From: Gammaproteobacteria bacterium
GTDB taxonomy: Bacteria > Pseudomonadota > Gammaproteobacteria > Pseudomonadales > PIVM01
Length of the DNA stretch: 64,000 nucleotides
Direction of reading: 5' to 3'
Assembly (NCBI GenBank): GCA_003353945.1
Contig: PIVM01000002.1
Coordinates: forward strand, 69,569-133,568
Part shown: positions 53,631 to 63,805 of the stretch, piece after piece
Position numbering within the stretch: the first letter of the stretch is position 1
How the letters are laid out: each line of letters opens with the position of its first letter
Position numbers and translations under genes: made by a program
Notes under the pieces: generated by a model
Seen by the model: the letters and a program-made list of their open reading frames with translations, nothing else
What the model was told of the DNA's origin: nothing
Databases searched by the model: none

Positions 53631-54275
53631 TCAGTTTGTGTGATCATCCGTTAAGCGTCTTGATGGGAAATGGCTGCGAATCAGATAAAACAGGATTAAC
53701 AACGTAATCGCAATGATGCTGCCCAACAGGACCAGCCGTTCCGGGGGGTAATCCATCTCAATAGCGGTACCGGCAAAATACCCTGGCAGTGTGTACAGTG
53801 GTGCCCAGCCGCAGGCGCTGATCAGATTAACCCCTACAAAACGCCTGGCTGGCATATCAAACATACCTGCCACCAGAGGGATAATGGGTCGCAAGGGGCC
53901 GATAAAGCGACCGATCACCACACTTTTCACGCCGTGTCTTTGAAAAAAAACTTCCCCGTTGCCTATCCATTGTGGATGACGCTGAAACAGCCCCCAGCCT
54001 TTGATATCCTGATGGAAATACCTGCCCAGCAGAAAACTGAGGACATCGCCCAGTACAGCACCGATAAACGCTGCGGCCAGCGTATTGGAAATTGATAGCG
54101 TACCGGAGCCAGCAACAAACGCCGCCACGGAAATCAGGGCGACTCCCGGTATGAGCACGCCGGCAATCGCCAATGATTCCAGAAAAGCAATCAACAACAA
54201 GCTTATAAAAACCCATTGTGGATTTTGCTCAAGAAACGCAAATAGAGCAGTTGTGTCGGGAGATAACAAATCCAT
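53631..54275 (-). CDS. DedA-family membrane protein
   Basis: A 214-residue multi-pass inner-membrane protein of the DedA/SNARE-associated family. Characteristic parts are the ESLAIAGVLIPGVALIS start, AFIGAVLGDVLSFLLGRYFH and the FIGPLRPIIPLVAGM motif. DedA proteins are linked to undecaprenyl-phosphate or lipid flipping and membrane homeostasis. It is transcribed opposite to proA. Confidence 0.92.
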   Translation of the reverse strand: MDLLSPDTTALFAFLEQNPQWVFISLLLIAFLESLAIAGVLIPGVALISVAAFVAGSGTLSISNTLAAAFIGAVLGDVLSFLLGRYFHQDIKGWGLFQRHPQWIGNGEVFFQRHGVKSVVIGRFIGPLRPIIPLVAGMFDMPARRFVGVNLISACGWAPLYTLPGYFAGTAIEMDYPPERLVLLGSIIAITLLILFYLIRSHFPSRRLTDDHTN

Positions 54276-54372
54276 AGTTCAATCGACAGGGTGGCTCGTG
54301 TGATTGGTCTGGTATAATACACCGTTTTCCATCAGTATTAGCGTGATCAATGTAAAGAGGGTAGCAACACAG

Positions 54373-55629
54373 ATGGATGTACAAGAGTATATGACTCAGC
54401 TGGGGCAAAAGGCCCGGCAGGCATCACGGGTGATGGCAGCGGCGGAAACAGGGGTAAAAAACCAGGCATTGCTGGCGATGGCAGAGATTCTGGATCAGTC
54501 GCGTGAGATGCTTGCACAAGCCAACGCCAACGACTTGGATAATGGGCAAAAGAATGATTTGGCCGCAGCCTTGCTGGATCGTCTTGAACTGACACCAGGG
54601 CGCATCGATACAATGATAGACGGGCTGCAGCAAGTGGCGGCGCTGCCTGATCCCATCGGCAGTATCACCGATATGAATTACCGTCCCAGTGGCATCCAGG
54701 TGGGTAAAATGCGTGTGCCTCTTGGCGTGATTGGCATCATTTATGAATCCCGTCCTAATGTCACCGTCGAAGCGGCCAGTCTGTGTTTGAAGTCGGGTAA
54801 TGCGACCATACTGCGTGGTGGATCAGAAGCCATCCGTTCCAATCAGGCGATTGCCGCCTGTATCAAACAGGGTTTGGCGCGTGTCGGTTTGCCGGAAACG
54901 GCGGTGCAGGTTGTTGAAACCACCGACCGGGCCGCCGTCGGTTCATTGATCACCATGCCTGACTACGTTGATGTGATAGTCCCTCGTGGTGGCAAGGGAT
55001 TGATTGAGCGTATCAGCCGGGACGCGCAGGTGACGGTGATCAAGCATCTTGACGGTATCTGCCATGTCTATATCGATGATAAGGTGGATCTTGATAAGGC
55101 GGAAAACGTCGCCGTTAATGCCAAGACCCAGCGTTATGGCACCTGTAATACCCTGGAAACGCTATTGGTTGCTGAGGCCGTGGCCGGAGACATTCTGCCG
55201 CGACTGGCGCAGGCCTACGGTGACAAAGGCGTTGAATTGCGTGGTTGTGATAAAACCTGCGCCCTGATTGAATGTGCCAGCGTTGCGACGGAAGAAGACT
55301 GGCAGACCGAATACCTGGCGCCGATATTATCGATCAAAGTAGTGCCCGGTTTGCAGGAGGCGATATCGCATATCAACACCTACAGTTCGCAACATACGGA
55401 TTCGATTATCACTGAAGACTATACCCGTGCGCGGCAGTTTCTACGCGAAGTGGATTCCAGTTCAGTGATGGTTAATACCTCGACGCGTTTTGCCGACGGT
55501 TTTGAGTATGGCTTGGGCGCAGAGATAGGCATTTCCACGGATAAAATTCATGCCCGTGGTCCGGTCGGGCTGGAAGGGCTGACCTCACAAAAATATATCG
55601 TACTTGGGGATGGGCATGTGCGTGGCTGA
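54373..55629 (+). CDS. proA: Gamma-glutamyl phosphate reductase
   Basis: A 418-residue enzyme of proline synthesis that reduces gamma-glutamyl phosphate with NADPH to glutamate semialdehyde. Seen are the NAD(P)-binding [18 protein letters not shown], the conserved [11 protein letters not shown] and the catalytic cysteine Cys258 in YGTCNTLET. The C-terminal [18 protein letters not shown] is typical. I start at the ATG at 54373 ([11 protein letters not shown]) because the upstream frame is atypical. It precedes nadD, as in many gammaproteobacteria. Confidence 0.96.
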   Translation: MDVQEYMTQLGQKARQASRVMAAAETGVKNQALLAMAEILDQSREMLAQANANDLDNGQKNDLAAALLDRLELTPGRIDTMIDGLQQVAALPDPIGSITDMNYRPSGIQVGKMRVPLGVIGIIYESRPNVTVEAASLCLKSGNATILRGGSEAIRSNQAIAACIKQGLARVGLPETAVQVVETTDRAAVGSLITMPDYVDVIVPRGGKGLIERISRDAQVTVIKHLDGICHVYIDDKVDLDKAENVAVNAKTQRYGTCNTLETLLVAEAVAGDILPRLAQAYGDKGVELRGCDKTCALIECASVATEEDWQTEYLAPILSIKVVPGLQEAISHINTYSSQHTDSIITEDYTRARQFLREVDSSSVMVNTSTRFADGFEYGLGAEIGISTDKIHARGPVGLEGLTSQKYIVLGDGHVRG

Positions 55630-55710
55630 TTATCCAGCTGCTGTGCGTGGTTTCTTGGGGGTTCGCGTATTGGTTATTCGTTTATTGGGTGTTAATGGTG
55701 TCGCCATCTG

Positions 55711-56379
55711 ATGACTGATCAAGCGCGGGCATTGATTGGTATTATGGGCGGCACGTTTGATCCCATTCATTTTGGTCATTTACGTGTCGCCTTGGAGTTG
55801 ACTGAGCAGCTGTCATTATCACAATTACGTCTGGTTCCCTGTCATAAACCACCGCATCGTCAAACACCGCATAGTGACAGCTCACATCGTCTGGCGATGG
55901 TGCGGTTAGCGGTGGAGGGTGAAGATAGCTTGGTGGTCGATGATTGTGAACTCGATCGACTAGGACCGTCGTATACGGTGAAAACCCTGGAGTTTTTGCG
56001 TGATCAGTTCAACTCAGACTATGCCCTGTGTCTAGCGATGGGAGCGGATGCTTTTATCGGTCTGCCAACATGGCATCGCTGGCAGGAAATACGACAGCTG
56101 GTTCATATTGTCGTGATGACGCGCCCTGGCTGGCAGATACCAGATAATAGTGAAATGGCGCGATATCTGCGGCGTTTCCAAGTTCACAAGCCAGCCCAGT
56201 TGCACCGCGAACCGGCAGGCAGAATTTTACTGCAGCCGGTAACAGCGTTATCGATATCAGCTACATCGATTCGCCAGCAGATAGCTCAGGGGCATTCGCC
56301 GCGTTATCTGCTGCCCGATTGTGTGTACGACTATATTCGACAACACGGTCTGTATGCTAACGTAAGCCTTGACCCTTGA
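55711..56379 (+). CDS. nadD: Nicotinate-nucleotide adenylyltransferase
   Basis: A 222-residue enzyme of NAD synthesis that joins nicotinate mononucleotide to AMP. Motif GGTFDPIHFGH is at 13-23 and the C-terminal SISATSIRQQI at about 190-200, both needed for ATP binding. The gene starts an operon with rsfS and rlmH. Its stop codon TGA lies inside the first full unit of a heptanucleotide repeat that continues downstream. Confidence 0.96.
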   Translation: MTDQARALIGIMGGTFDPIHFGHLRVALELTEQLSLSQLRLVPCHKPPHRQTPHSDSSHRLAMVRLAVEGEDSLVVDDCELDRLGPSYTVKTLEFLRDQFNSDYALCLAMGADAFIGLPTWHRWQEIRQLVHIVVMTRPGWQIPDNSEMARYLRRFQVHKPAQLHREPAGRILLQPVTALSISATSIRQQIAQGHSPRYLLPDCVYDYIRQHGLYANVSLDP

Positions 56380-56421
56380 CCCTTGACCCTTGACCCTTGA
56401 CCCTTGACCCTTGACCCTTGA
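56367..56421 (+). repeat. Heptanucleotide tandem repeat at the nadD stop codon
   Basis: Seven full copies of cccttga (56373-56421) and one partial copy at the beginning. The first full unit contains the nadD TGA stop, so copy-number change would alter only the untranslated region between nadD and rsfS. A slippage-prone array of this length is noteworthy between housekeeping genes. Confidence 0.95.
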
Positions 56422-56479
56422 TCCATAACATGCCGTCGTTTGGTGGCTCCACTCATTAATTGATAAGACCCTCTATTCT

Positions 56480-56833
56480 ATGAAATCCGAAAAACTGAAA
56501 GATCTGGTGATGCAAGCTCTCGATGATGTAAAAGCACGGGATGTGCTCAGCCTGGACGTGCGAGAACTGACCAGTGTCACTGATTTTATGATCATTGCCA
56601 GCGGCACCTCCAACCAGCATGTAAAATCACTGGCTGCTAATGTTGTGCAGGAGGCGAAAAAGCACAAACAGCGACCGATTGGCACGGAAGGGGAGAATGC
56701 TGGCGAATGGGTGCTGGTCGATTTTGGTGATGTGGTGGTGCATGTCATGCTGCCTGACACGCGCCGTTTTTACGATTTGGAGAAGTTGTGGAGCAATCCG
56801 TCCGCCCGCATACGGCAGGAAGATGCGAATTAA
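56480..56833 (+). CDS. rsfS: Ribosome silencing factor RsfS
   Basis: A 117-residue protein that binds ribosomal protein L14 and prevents subunit joining in slow growth. The family core is [32 protein letters not shown] and [16 protein letters not shown], ending FYDLEKLW. It overlaps rlmH by 11 bases. The start has no strong ribosome-binding site, but the N-terminus matches the family. Confidence 0.96.
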   Translation: MKSEKLKDLVMQALDDVKARDVLSLDVRELTSVTDFMIIASGTSNQHVKSLAANVVQEAKKHKQRPIGTEGENAGEWVLVDFGDVVVHVMLPDTRRFYDLEKLWSNPSARIRQEDAN

Positions 56834-57290
56834 TCTGATTGCAGTTGGCAGCAAAATGCCAGGTTGGGTCGAGCAAGGTTACAAAGAGTATGCTCGGCGA
56901 CTGCCATCGGATTTCTCCCTCAATCTGATTGAAATCCCTTTGTCTAAACGGGGTAAGTCAATCGATCTGAAACGAGCAATCAAAAAAGAGGGAGAATTAA
57001 TGCTGGCTGCTATTCCTGCGGGTGATCATGTGATTAGCCTGGAGGTCGAGGGTAAGGCCTGGACAACAGATAAATTGGTGCAACAGGCAGAACACTGGCG
57101 GCAGTCAGGGCGTAATGTGACTTTATTGGTCGGTGGGCCGGATGGGCTGGCCCCCGCATGCTGCGAACGGGCACAGCAACGCTGGTCTCTTTCGGCGTTA
57201 ACCCTGCCTCATCCTTTAGTGCGGATTGTTATTGCCGAACAGTTGTATCGGGCATGGTCGATTCTGCATAATCACCCCTACCACCGATAA
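56823..57290 (+). CDS. rlmH: 23S rRNA pseudouridine-1915 N3-methyltransferase
   Basis: A 155-residue SPOUT methyltransferase that modifies m3-pseudouridine 1915 of 23S rRNA. It begins [20 protein letters not shown] and has the knot motifs [19 protein letters not shown] and [18 protein letters not shown]. It shares 11 bases with the end of rsfS, the usual gammaproteobacterial arrangement, so the upstream part of the frame is rsfS in another phase and is not translated as RlmH. Confidence 0.97.
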   Translation: MRINLIAVGSKMPGWVEQGYKEYARRLPSDFSLNLIEIPLSKRGKSIDLKRAIKKEGELMLAAIPAGDHVISLEVEGKAWTTDKLVQQAEHWRQSGRNVTLLVGGPDGLAPACCERAQQRWSLSALTLPHPLVRIVIAEQLYRAWSILHNHPYHR

Positions 57291-57304
57291 GTGACTACGC
57301 GCTG

Positions 57305-59152
57305 ATGCCGGAACCGATTCTCAAGGACAATTCCCTCGAAAGTCGAATATTTGCCTCCCGACTGCTGTTGGCTCTGTTTGTTGTGGTTTCTCTGCTGGCT
57401 ACCCTGCTTGCGCGTTATTATTATCTGCAGGTCTCACAATACGAAATTTATACGACGCAATCCGATCGTAATCGCGTCCATGTACAGCCGGTGCCTCCCA
57501 AGCGGGGATTGATTTATGATCGCAATGGCTTGTTATTGGCTGAGAATCAGCCCAGTTACAACTTAACCCTGGTCAAGGAGCGGGTTGTTGATATGGACGC
57601 CACGCTACTCTTGCTGCAAGAGTTGTTGGGCATCCAGGCAGCGGATATTGAAAAATTTAAAAAGCGATTGCCCAGGCATCGGCCCTTTAAAGCAGCACCT
57701 TTAAAATTCAAACTCACCGAAAAAGAAATCGCAGTGATAGCCGTCAATCGATATCGTCTGCCCGGTGTTGATGTGACCGCGCAGTTAATGCGCAATTATC
57801 CTTTTGGAGAGCTGTACGCCCATTCGGTGGGATATGTGGGTCGTATTAATGAAAAAGAGCAGCAGTCGATAGATCAGTCCCGTTACGTCGGCACCGATCA
57901 TATCGGCAAGCTTGGCCTGGAAAAATACTATGAAGATCTGCTGCACGGTGAAGTGGGATACGAGCATGTCGAAACCAATGCACGCGGTCGTGTACAGCGA
58001 GTGCTGGAGCATTTTGATCCGATACCCGGCCAGGACTTAACGCTCTTTATTGACAGCAAGGTGCAGCGCGTGGCTCATGACGCACTGGGCGAGGAGCGCG
58101 GAGCTGTGGTGGCAATGGACCCCAAAACGGGTGGGGTTATTGCCATTGTCAGCACCCCAGCCTATGACACAAATTTGTTTGTCAGTGGTATTAGCAGCAA
58201 AGATTACAGCCGCTTGCGCGATTCAATCGATTTGCCCTTGTTTAATCGATCCTTGCAAGGGCAATATCCCCCGGCTTCAACGATAAAGCCCATGTTGGGT
58301 TTGGCCGGGCTTGATTATGCTGTGATCACTGATGAAAGTGTGGTAGCTGATCCAGGCTGGTATAAATTGCCAAATGATGATCGAAAGTACCGGGATTGGA
58401 CCTGGCAAAAGCGTCGCTCGGGACACAGCCCCTGGGTGAATTTGCATCAGGCGATTGTCGAATCCTGCGATACGTTTTATTTTGACCTGGCCTATAAATT
58501 GGGTGTGGATCGTATTTATGAGTTTGGTGACAAGTTTGGTCTTGGTCAAAAAACACAGGTAGATCTCACCGATGAGCGTAAAGGCTTGTTGCCTTCCCGA
58601 GAGTGGAAGCGGCAAATGTACCGTCTCCCCTGGTTTCCCGGTGAAACCTTGAATATCGGTATTGGACAGGGATATATGCTGACCACGCCCATCCAGTTGG
58701 CACTTGTTACCTCCATGATTGCCGGGCGAGGCAAAGCGATGCGTCCCCGGTTGTTGAAGAGTGTGGATGGAGTTGATCGCCCCCCTGTTCCCATGCCCGA
58801 AGTCAAACTGGCGGACGAGGCATCCTGGGACAGTGTGATTGCAGCGATGCGCGATGTGGTGCATTCAAGAAAGGGAACTGCGCGACGGATTCGCCTCAAA
58901 GCACCTTATAAGATGGGGGGTAAAACCGGTACGGCTCAAGTGGTGGGTATGAAGCAGGATGAACGCTATGATGCCGAGACCGTTACCAAACGCAACAGAG
59001 ATCATGCCTTGTTTATCGGCTTTGCACCGTTGGAAGACCCAAAGATAGTGGTGGCAGTGATCGTTGAAAACGGCATGCATGGCAGTTCTGCGGCAGCACC
59101 TATTGCTCGCAAGGTGTTTGACGCCTATTTGCTGGCAGAGCAAAAAAAGTAA
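57305..59152 (+). CDS. mrdA: Penicillin-binding protein 2
   Basis: A 615-residue transpeptidase of the elongasome. After a short cytoplasmic part and one membrane helix (LLLALFVVVSLLATLLARYY), the non-penicillin-binding part contains RGLIYDRNGLLLAENQPSYN. The transpeptidase has the serine motif SxxK (Ser325, Lys328 in PPASTIKPM), SCD (in ESCDTFYF) and KTGT (Lys540). It makes cell-wall cross-links during elongation with RodA, encoded next. Length is standard for the family. Confidence 0.97.
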   Translation: MPEPILKDNSLESRIFASRLLLALFVVVSLLATLLARYYYLQVSQYEIYTTQSDRNRVHVQPVPPKRGLIYDRNGLLLAENQPSYNLTLVKERVVDMDATLLLLQELLGIQAADIEKFKKRLPRHRPFKAAPLKFKLTEKEIAVIAVNRYRLPGVDVTAQLMRNYPFGELYAHSVGYVGRINEKEQQSIDQSRYVGTDHIGKLGLEKYYEDLLHGEVGYEHVETNARGRVQRVLEHFDPIPGQDLTLFIDSKVQRVAHDALGEERGAVVAMDPKTGGVIAIVSTPAYDTNLFVSGISSKDYSRLRDSIDLPLFNRSLQGQYPPASTIKPMLGLAGLDYAVITDESVVADPGWYKLPNDDRKYRDWTWQKRRSGHSPWVNLHQAIVESCDTFYFDLAYKLGVDRIYEFGDKFGLGQKTQVDLTDERKGLLPSREWKRQMYRLPWFPGETLNIGIGQGYMLTTPIQLALVTSMIAGRGKAMRPRLLKSVDGVDRPPVPMPEVKLADEASWDSVIAAMRDVVHSRKGTARRIRLKAPYKMGGKTGTAQVVGMKQDERYDAETVTKRNRDHALFIGFAPLEDPKIVVAVIVENGMHGSSAAAPIARKVFDAYLLAEQKK

Positions 59153-59188
59153 CACAACATGCGAGCTCTCGAATAAGAGAAAGAACGG

Positions 59189-60337
59189 GTGGAAAGCAAA
59201 GATTTTGTCAGACAAATGCCGGGGTATGTCGGCTCATTCTCGAGCGGGCGTACGCTATGGCAGCGAGTGCATGTTGATATGCCCTTGTTGTTACTGTTGT
59301 TGATGTTAACCGTTTACGGATTAGTTGTGCTTTATTCCGGCAGCGGGCAGCAGATGGCCACTGTTCATCGTCAGGGTACTTTTTTTGGGCTTGCCTATGG
59401 TGTCATGTTCTTTGTTGCGCAGTTTCGCCTGCAGTTTTTGCGTCGCTGGGCACCCTGGTTGTTTGTGCTGGGGGTTGTATTGTTGCTCGCGGTGCCCTAT
59501 TTCGGCACCGGTGCTAAAGGAGCAAAGCGATGGTTAAGCATTGCTGGATTGCCCCGTTTTCAACCGTCTGAGATTATGAAGCTTGTGGTCCCAATGGCAG
59601 TGGCCTGGTATCTCAGTGAACGCGTAATGCCGCCGCGGATACAATATGTGCTGATTTCCCTATTGCTAATCTTATTACCGACTGTATTGATTGCGATGCA
59701 GCCAGATTTAGGAACCGCAATACTCATTGCAGCCTCAGGATTATTTGTTCTTTTGCTGGCAGGATTGCCGTGGCGTTACATGATGGCGGCGTTTGCGCTG
59801 CTGGTGGGCAGCGCCTGGCCGCTGTGGGAGTACGGATTAAGAGATTATCAGCGCCAGAGAATATTGACCTTGCTTGACCCCGAGGGTGACAAACTGGGTT
59901 CAGGCTGGAATATTATCCAGTCTGTGACAGCGATTGGTTCAGGTGGTTTTGAAGGTAAGGGTTGGCTGTTGGGAACACAGTCACAATTGGATTTTCTGCC
60001 GGAAAGTCATACGGACTTCATAATTGCCGTATTAGCTGAAGAATTTGGTTTAATGGGTGTTATGCTGTTGCTGGCCATTTATTTCTGTATTATCTGTCGC
60101 GGATTGTACATTGCCTATTTGGCACAGGGCGCTTTCAATCGTTTACTGGCCGGTAGCATTACCCTGACTTTTTTTGTCTATATTTTTGTCAATATGGGCA
60201 TGGTGTCTGGGCTGTTGCCGATTGTGGGGGTGCCGTTACCGCTGGTCAGTCAGGGCGGTACATCGATTATTACCTTGATGGCCGGGTTTGGTATTCTGAT
60301 GGCGATCAGCACCGAGAAACGACGTATCGGGCATTAG
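59189..60337 (+). CDS. rodA: Peptidoglycan glycosyltransferase RodA
   Basis: A 382-residue SEDS-family polymerase with ten predicted membrane segments. It polymerises lipid II for elongation. Conserved parts are GAKRWLSIAGLPRFQPSEIMK, AMQPDLGTA and SHTDFIIAVLAEEFGLMG, ending with VPLPLVSQGGTSIITLM. The start is GTG (MESKDFVRQ in the conventional reading). It follows mrdA, its partner, by 36 bases. Confidence 0.97.
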   Translation: MESKDFVRQMPGYVGSFSSGRTLWQRVHVDMPLLLLLLMLTVYGLVVLYSGSGQQMATVHRQGTFFGLAYGVMFFVAQFRLQFLRRWAPWLFVLGVVLLLAVPYFGTGAKGAKRWLSIAGLPRFQPSEIMKLVVPMAVAWYLSERVMPPRIQYVLISLLLILLPTVLIAMQPDLGTAILIAASGLFVLLLAGLPWRYMMAAFALLVGSAWPLWEYGLRDYQRQRILTLLDPEGDKLGSGWNIIQSVTAIGSGGFEGKGWLLGTQSQLDFLPESHTDFIIAVLAEEFGLMGVMLLLAIYFCIICRGLYIAYLAQGAFNRLLAGSITLTFFVYIFVNMGMVSGLLPIVGVPLPLVSQGGTSIITLMAGFGILMAISTEKRRIGH

Positions 60338-60411
60338 GCGCGTGAGATATTGTTTTATTTCCAGCGCGCTAATGTCGATCAATTTATTGCATAAAAAAGG
60401 TAGAAAGACAG

Positions 60412-61452
60412 ATGGTTTTGTACGGGTTGAAAGCCAAGATGCTGATGTGTGGCGTGCTGATTGTTGGTGCCGTGATGGCAGTCTGTACCAGCGCCTTGGC
60501 CGATGAGTATGCGGATCGCCCTGAGGTGCAGCAGTTTGTCGGTGACATGGTTACCCGGCACGGCTTTGAAAAAAACTATTTGTATTCGCTGATTCGCCAA
60601 GCGGAAAAAAAACAATCGATTCTGGATGCCATCGCGCGACCTGCCGAAAAAACCAAAAGCTGGAAGGAATACCGGGATATTTTCCTCGGACAAACACGGA
60701 TTGAGCAAGGTGTAAAATTCTGGCAACGCCATGAGCTGAGCCTTGAGCGGGCACAACGTGAATACGGTGTTGATCCACAAATCATTGTTGCCATACTGGG
60801 TGTGGAAACTCGCTACGGTCGCCATCGTGGAGGCTATCGGGTATTGGATGCCTTGACGACGCTTGGTTTTGATTATCCCAAACGCGGTAAGTTTTTCCGT
60901 CAGCAACTGGAGGAGTTTTTGTTGATGGCCAGAGAGCAGAAGTTTGATGCGACGACTCTAATGGGTTCCTATGCCGGCGCAATGGGTTATGGCCAGTTTA
61001 TTCCCAGCAGCTTTCGCAGTTTTGCCGTTGATTTTGATGAAGACGGCATTGTCGACATTTGGAACAATCCAGTCGATGCGATAGGTAGCATTGCCAATTA
61101 TTTTAAACGTCATCAATGGCGTGCGGGCAAACCGGTTTGTGGACGTGCAGACGTGGCTAGCAATCATAATAAAGCGATCGCCAATCAGTCTTTGAAACCC
61201 AGTCTAAGCCTGGGCGAGCTGAAACAACACGGCTACCAATCGACAGAGGGTTTTGATGCCAACAGCAAAGCCACCGTGATGCGTCTGGAGGGAGATAAGG
61301 GTATCGAACATTGGTTGGGGCTGCATAATTTTTATGTCATCACACGGTATAATCACAGTGAGTTGTATGCAATGGCGGTTTATCAATTGAGCCAGGAAAT
61401 CGAACAGCAGTATCGCGCGCGCGTGAAAAATGTCTCGTATACATCGAAATAG
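60412..61452 (+). CDS. mltB: Membrane-bound lytic murein transglycosylase B
   Basis: A 346-residue exported lytic transglycosylase with signal segment (MLMCGVLIVGAVMAVCTSALA). The catalytic Glu132 lies in ILGVETRYGRHRGGYR, followed by LDALTTLGFDYPKR and AGAMGYGQFIPSS. It cuts the glycan strand forming anhydromuramic ends. The signal lacks a clear lipobox here, so membrane attachment by lipid is uncertain. It lies between rodA and rlpA. Confidence 0.95.
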   Translation: MVLYGLKAKMLMCGVLIVGAVMAVCTSALADEYADRPEVQQFVGDMVTRHGFEKNYLYSLIRQAEKKQSILDAIARPAEKTKSWKEYRDIFLGQTRIEQGVKFWQRHELSLERAQREYGVDPQIIVAILGVETRYGRHRGGYRVLDALTTLGFDYPKRGKFFRQQLEEFLLMAREQKFDATTLMGSYAGAMGYGQFIPSSFRSFAVDFDEDGIVDIWNNPVDAIGSIANYFKRHQWRAGKPVCGRADVASNHNKAIANQSLKPSLSLGELKQHGYQSTEGFDANSKATVMRLEGDKGIEHWLGLHNFYVITRYNHSELYAMAVYQLSQEIEQQYRARVKNVSYTSK

Positions 61453-61468
61453 GTGCTTCAAGATAACA

Positions 61469-62440
61469 ATGGGCAGTTGTGCTTTGTCGATACGCAAAAT
61501 TTCCACTATTGTCATGCTGTCCTTATTTCTGGGCGCATGCGCGCAATGGGAGGGATTGCCCATTATCTCATCACGTAACACGGACAGTGCGCCGCTGATA
61601 CCACTGAATCCTGATTATATCCGCGATGCAGTGCCAAGAATCGAACCAATTACTGCCGCAGGCAACAAGTCACCCTATACCGTATTGGGTAAAACGTATA
61701 CTGTGATGAAACCGGGGCAGGATTATCAGGCGCAAGGTATTGCCTCCTGGTATGGCACCAAGTTTCACGGGCGCAACACCTCAAACGGTGAGCGATACAG
61801 CCTCTACGGTATGACAGCTGCACACAACAGTTTGCCCATACCCAGTTATGTGCGCGTTACGAATCTGGCCAATGGACGCAGTACGGTTGTCAGGGTTAAT
61901 GATCGAGGACCTTTTCACGAAGACCGCATTATTGATTTGTCCTATGCAGCAGCAACCAAATTGGGTTACGCCTCTCAAGGAACGGCACGCGTGCAAGTTG
62001 AATTGATTCGTCCTGGTGTTGATAAAAAAACCAATAAAAATGCTGAGAAAACGGAAAACAAAAAAAAGGTAATCGTGCACAACAGCGTGCCGTCCAAACC
62101 AGCGCCATCGGCGTCTACGATCCCATCCCCGCAGACGGTATCCACTGCCAAGACGAACTCTGCAGCACAACCGTCAGTGACGGTGCCAAATAGAACAGGG
62201 CGATTTTTACAGGCTGGTGCCTATAAAAACTATCAATCCGCTGCGCTTATGCAGCAGCGCCTACTGACGCTGTTAAAAAAACCGGTGATCATTAACCCCG
62301 GCGCTGAAGCGTATTATCGCGTGCAAATTGGTCCGGTCAGCGAGCAGGAAATAACAGAAATTAAACTGACCATGCGCGGGGCCAATATGGAAACACCACA
62401 CTTGGTGAAAAAGGAATGTGAATTGGTCGCTGCTTGTTGA
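61469..62440 (+). CDS. rlpA: Septal ring lytic transglycosylase RlpA
   Basis: A 323-residue lipoprotein with lipobox at Cys24 (LSLFLGACAQ). The double-psi beta-barrel is seen as IASWYGTKFHGRNTSNGERY and VVRVNDRGPFHEDRIIDLS. A Lys/Pro/Ser linker follows (TENKKKVIVHNSVPSKP), and a C-terminal SPOR domain (about 245-315: RFLQAGAYKNYQSA, YYRVQIGPVS) binds denuded septal glycan. The family cuts naked glycan strands during division. The internal ATG at 61469 is chosen because it gives the lipoprotein signal. Confidence 0.95.
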   Translation: MGSCALSIRKISTIVMLSLFLGACAQWEGLPIISSRNTDSAPLIPLNPDYIRDAVPRIEPITAAGNKSPYTVLGKTYTVMKPGQDYQAQGIASWYGTKFHGRNTSNGERYSLYGMTAAHNSLPIPSYVRVTNLANGRSTVVRVNDRGPFHEDRIIDLSYAAATKLGYASQGTARVQVELIRPGVDKKTNKNAEKTENKKKVIVHNSVPSKPAPSASTIPSPQTVSTAKTNSAAQPSVTVPNRTGRFLQAGAYKNYQSAALMQQRLLTLLKKPVIINPGAEAYYRVQIGPVSEQEITEIKLTMRGANMETPHLVKKECELVAAC

Positions 62441-62581
62441 GGGTGGTAAGTTAGACTTAGGGCTATGCAGAATAGCCTGTGATGTTAAAATGCCGAACGC
62501 CCGTTTATTATTGAACACAAACCTGAACCTATGGATTCAGGTGAAATCCACAGATCCAGGTTAAACTCGAAATTATTGCCT

Positions 62582-63760
62582 ATGAATGCTATCAACCCAC
62601 TCGTCCGTTTTACCGTTATCTGCTGCTTGTTCTTTGTAAGTTTGGCTAATGCAGCTCCTCCCCTGATTCCCTCTGCGCCTAAACTGGCAGCCAAAGGTTG
62701 GTTTTTAATCGATGCTAACAGTGGCAAAGTCATTGCGGAAAACAATGCGGATGAACAATTGCCGCCTGCCAGTTTGACAAAAATGATGACCAGTTATGTG
62801 CTGTCCTACGAATTGGAGCAGGGCAATGTGCATAACAATGATCAGGTCACCGTGAGTAAAAGGGCCTGGGCGAAAAATTTTCCGGGTTCTTCCCTGATGT
62901 GGATAGAAGTGGGTAAAAAAGTTGCCCTGGAAGATTTGCGCAAAGGTATTGTGATTTCTTCCGGCAATGATGCCAGCGTAGCTGTGGCCGAGCATATTGC
63001 AGGCAGCGAGGATTCCTTTGCTGAAGTGATGAATCAACATGCAGAATTGCTGGGTATGACGAACACGCATTTTGTCAATTCCCATGGCTTGCCACACAAA
63101 GAGCATTACACCACGGCCAGAGATCTGGCCATTTTATCAAAAGCCATTATTAACGATTATCCGCGCGATTATGTCCTCTACAGTGAGAAAGAATTTACCT
63201 TCAACGGCATACGACAACCCAATCGCAATACTCTGTTATGGCGTGATCCCAGTGTAGACGGATTGAAAACCGGGCACACCAAGGCAGCCGGTTACTGTCT
63301 GGTTGCTTCGGCTGAGAAAAAGGGAATGCGCCTGATCACTGTGGTGATGGGCAGCAAAAGTGAGGAAGCGCGTATTCGTGACACGCAAAAGTTGCTGACC
63401 TATGGGTTTCGTTATTTTGAAACTCACAAATTGTATAGCGCCGGTGATGTGCTGAACACGGCAAAAATCTGGAGCGGTACCACGGATCAGCTCAATCTTG
63501 GGATTGATAAGGATGTCTATATTACGATTCCCCGTGGACAACATAAGAATGTTAAAGCAGCATTACAGGTCGATGAAGTGATTAAGGCGCCGGTGAGCAC
63601 GAGTCAACCTATTGGGGAGGTGCTGGTGACATTGGACGATGAGCAGTTGGCCCAGCAGCCATTGCTGGCACTGGAGTCGGTGGAGCAGGCCGGTTTATTC
63701 GCACGTCTATGGGATGAAATTAAACTCTTCTTTATTCAGTTAATTGGTCTGGAGCTATAG
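62582..63760 (+). CDS. dacA: D-alanyl-D-alanine carboxypeptidase (PBP5/6)
   Basis: A 392-residue exported serine carboxypeptidase with signal peptide (MNAINPLVRFTVICCLFFVS). The motifs are SxxK (Ser64, Lys67 in PPASLTKMM), SGN (in VISSGNDASVA) and KTG (Lys229 in DGLKTGHTKAAG). A beta-sandwich domain and a C-terminal amphipathic helix (LFARLWDEIKLFFIQLIGL) that attaches it to the inner membrane follow. It trims pentapeptides. A short duplication, ggagctata, covers the stop region. Confidence 0.96.
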   Translation: MNAINPLVRFTVICCLFFVSLANAAPPLIPSAPKLAAKGWFLIDANSGKVIAENNADEQLPPASLTKMMTSYVLSYELEQGNVHNNDQVTVSKRAWAKNFPGSSLMWIEVGKKVALEDLRKGIVISSGNDASVAVAEHIAGSEDSFAEVMNQHAELLGMTNTHFVNSHGLPHKEHYTTARDLAILSKAIINDYPRDYVLYSEKEFTFNGIRQPNRNTLLWRDPSVDGLKTGHTKAAGYCLVASAEKKGMRLITVVMGSKSEEARIRDTQKLLTYGFRYFETHKLYSAGDVLNTAKIWSGTTDQLNLGIDKDVYITIPRGQHKNVKAALQVDEVIKAPVSTSQPIGEVLVTLDDEQLAQQPLLALESVEQAGLFARLWDEIKLFFIQLIGLEL

Positions 63761-63805
63761 GGAGCTATAGTTAGTAGCTAAACGAAAAGATAGCGGCGAA
63801 TAGAT

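Noticed and set aside
56367..56421. CRISPR or iteron array near nadD
   Set aside because: Seven-base tandem units without spacers in a housekeeping operon; best read as a simple sequence repeat.
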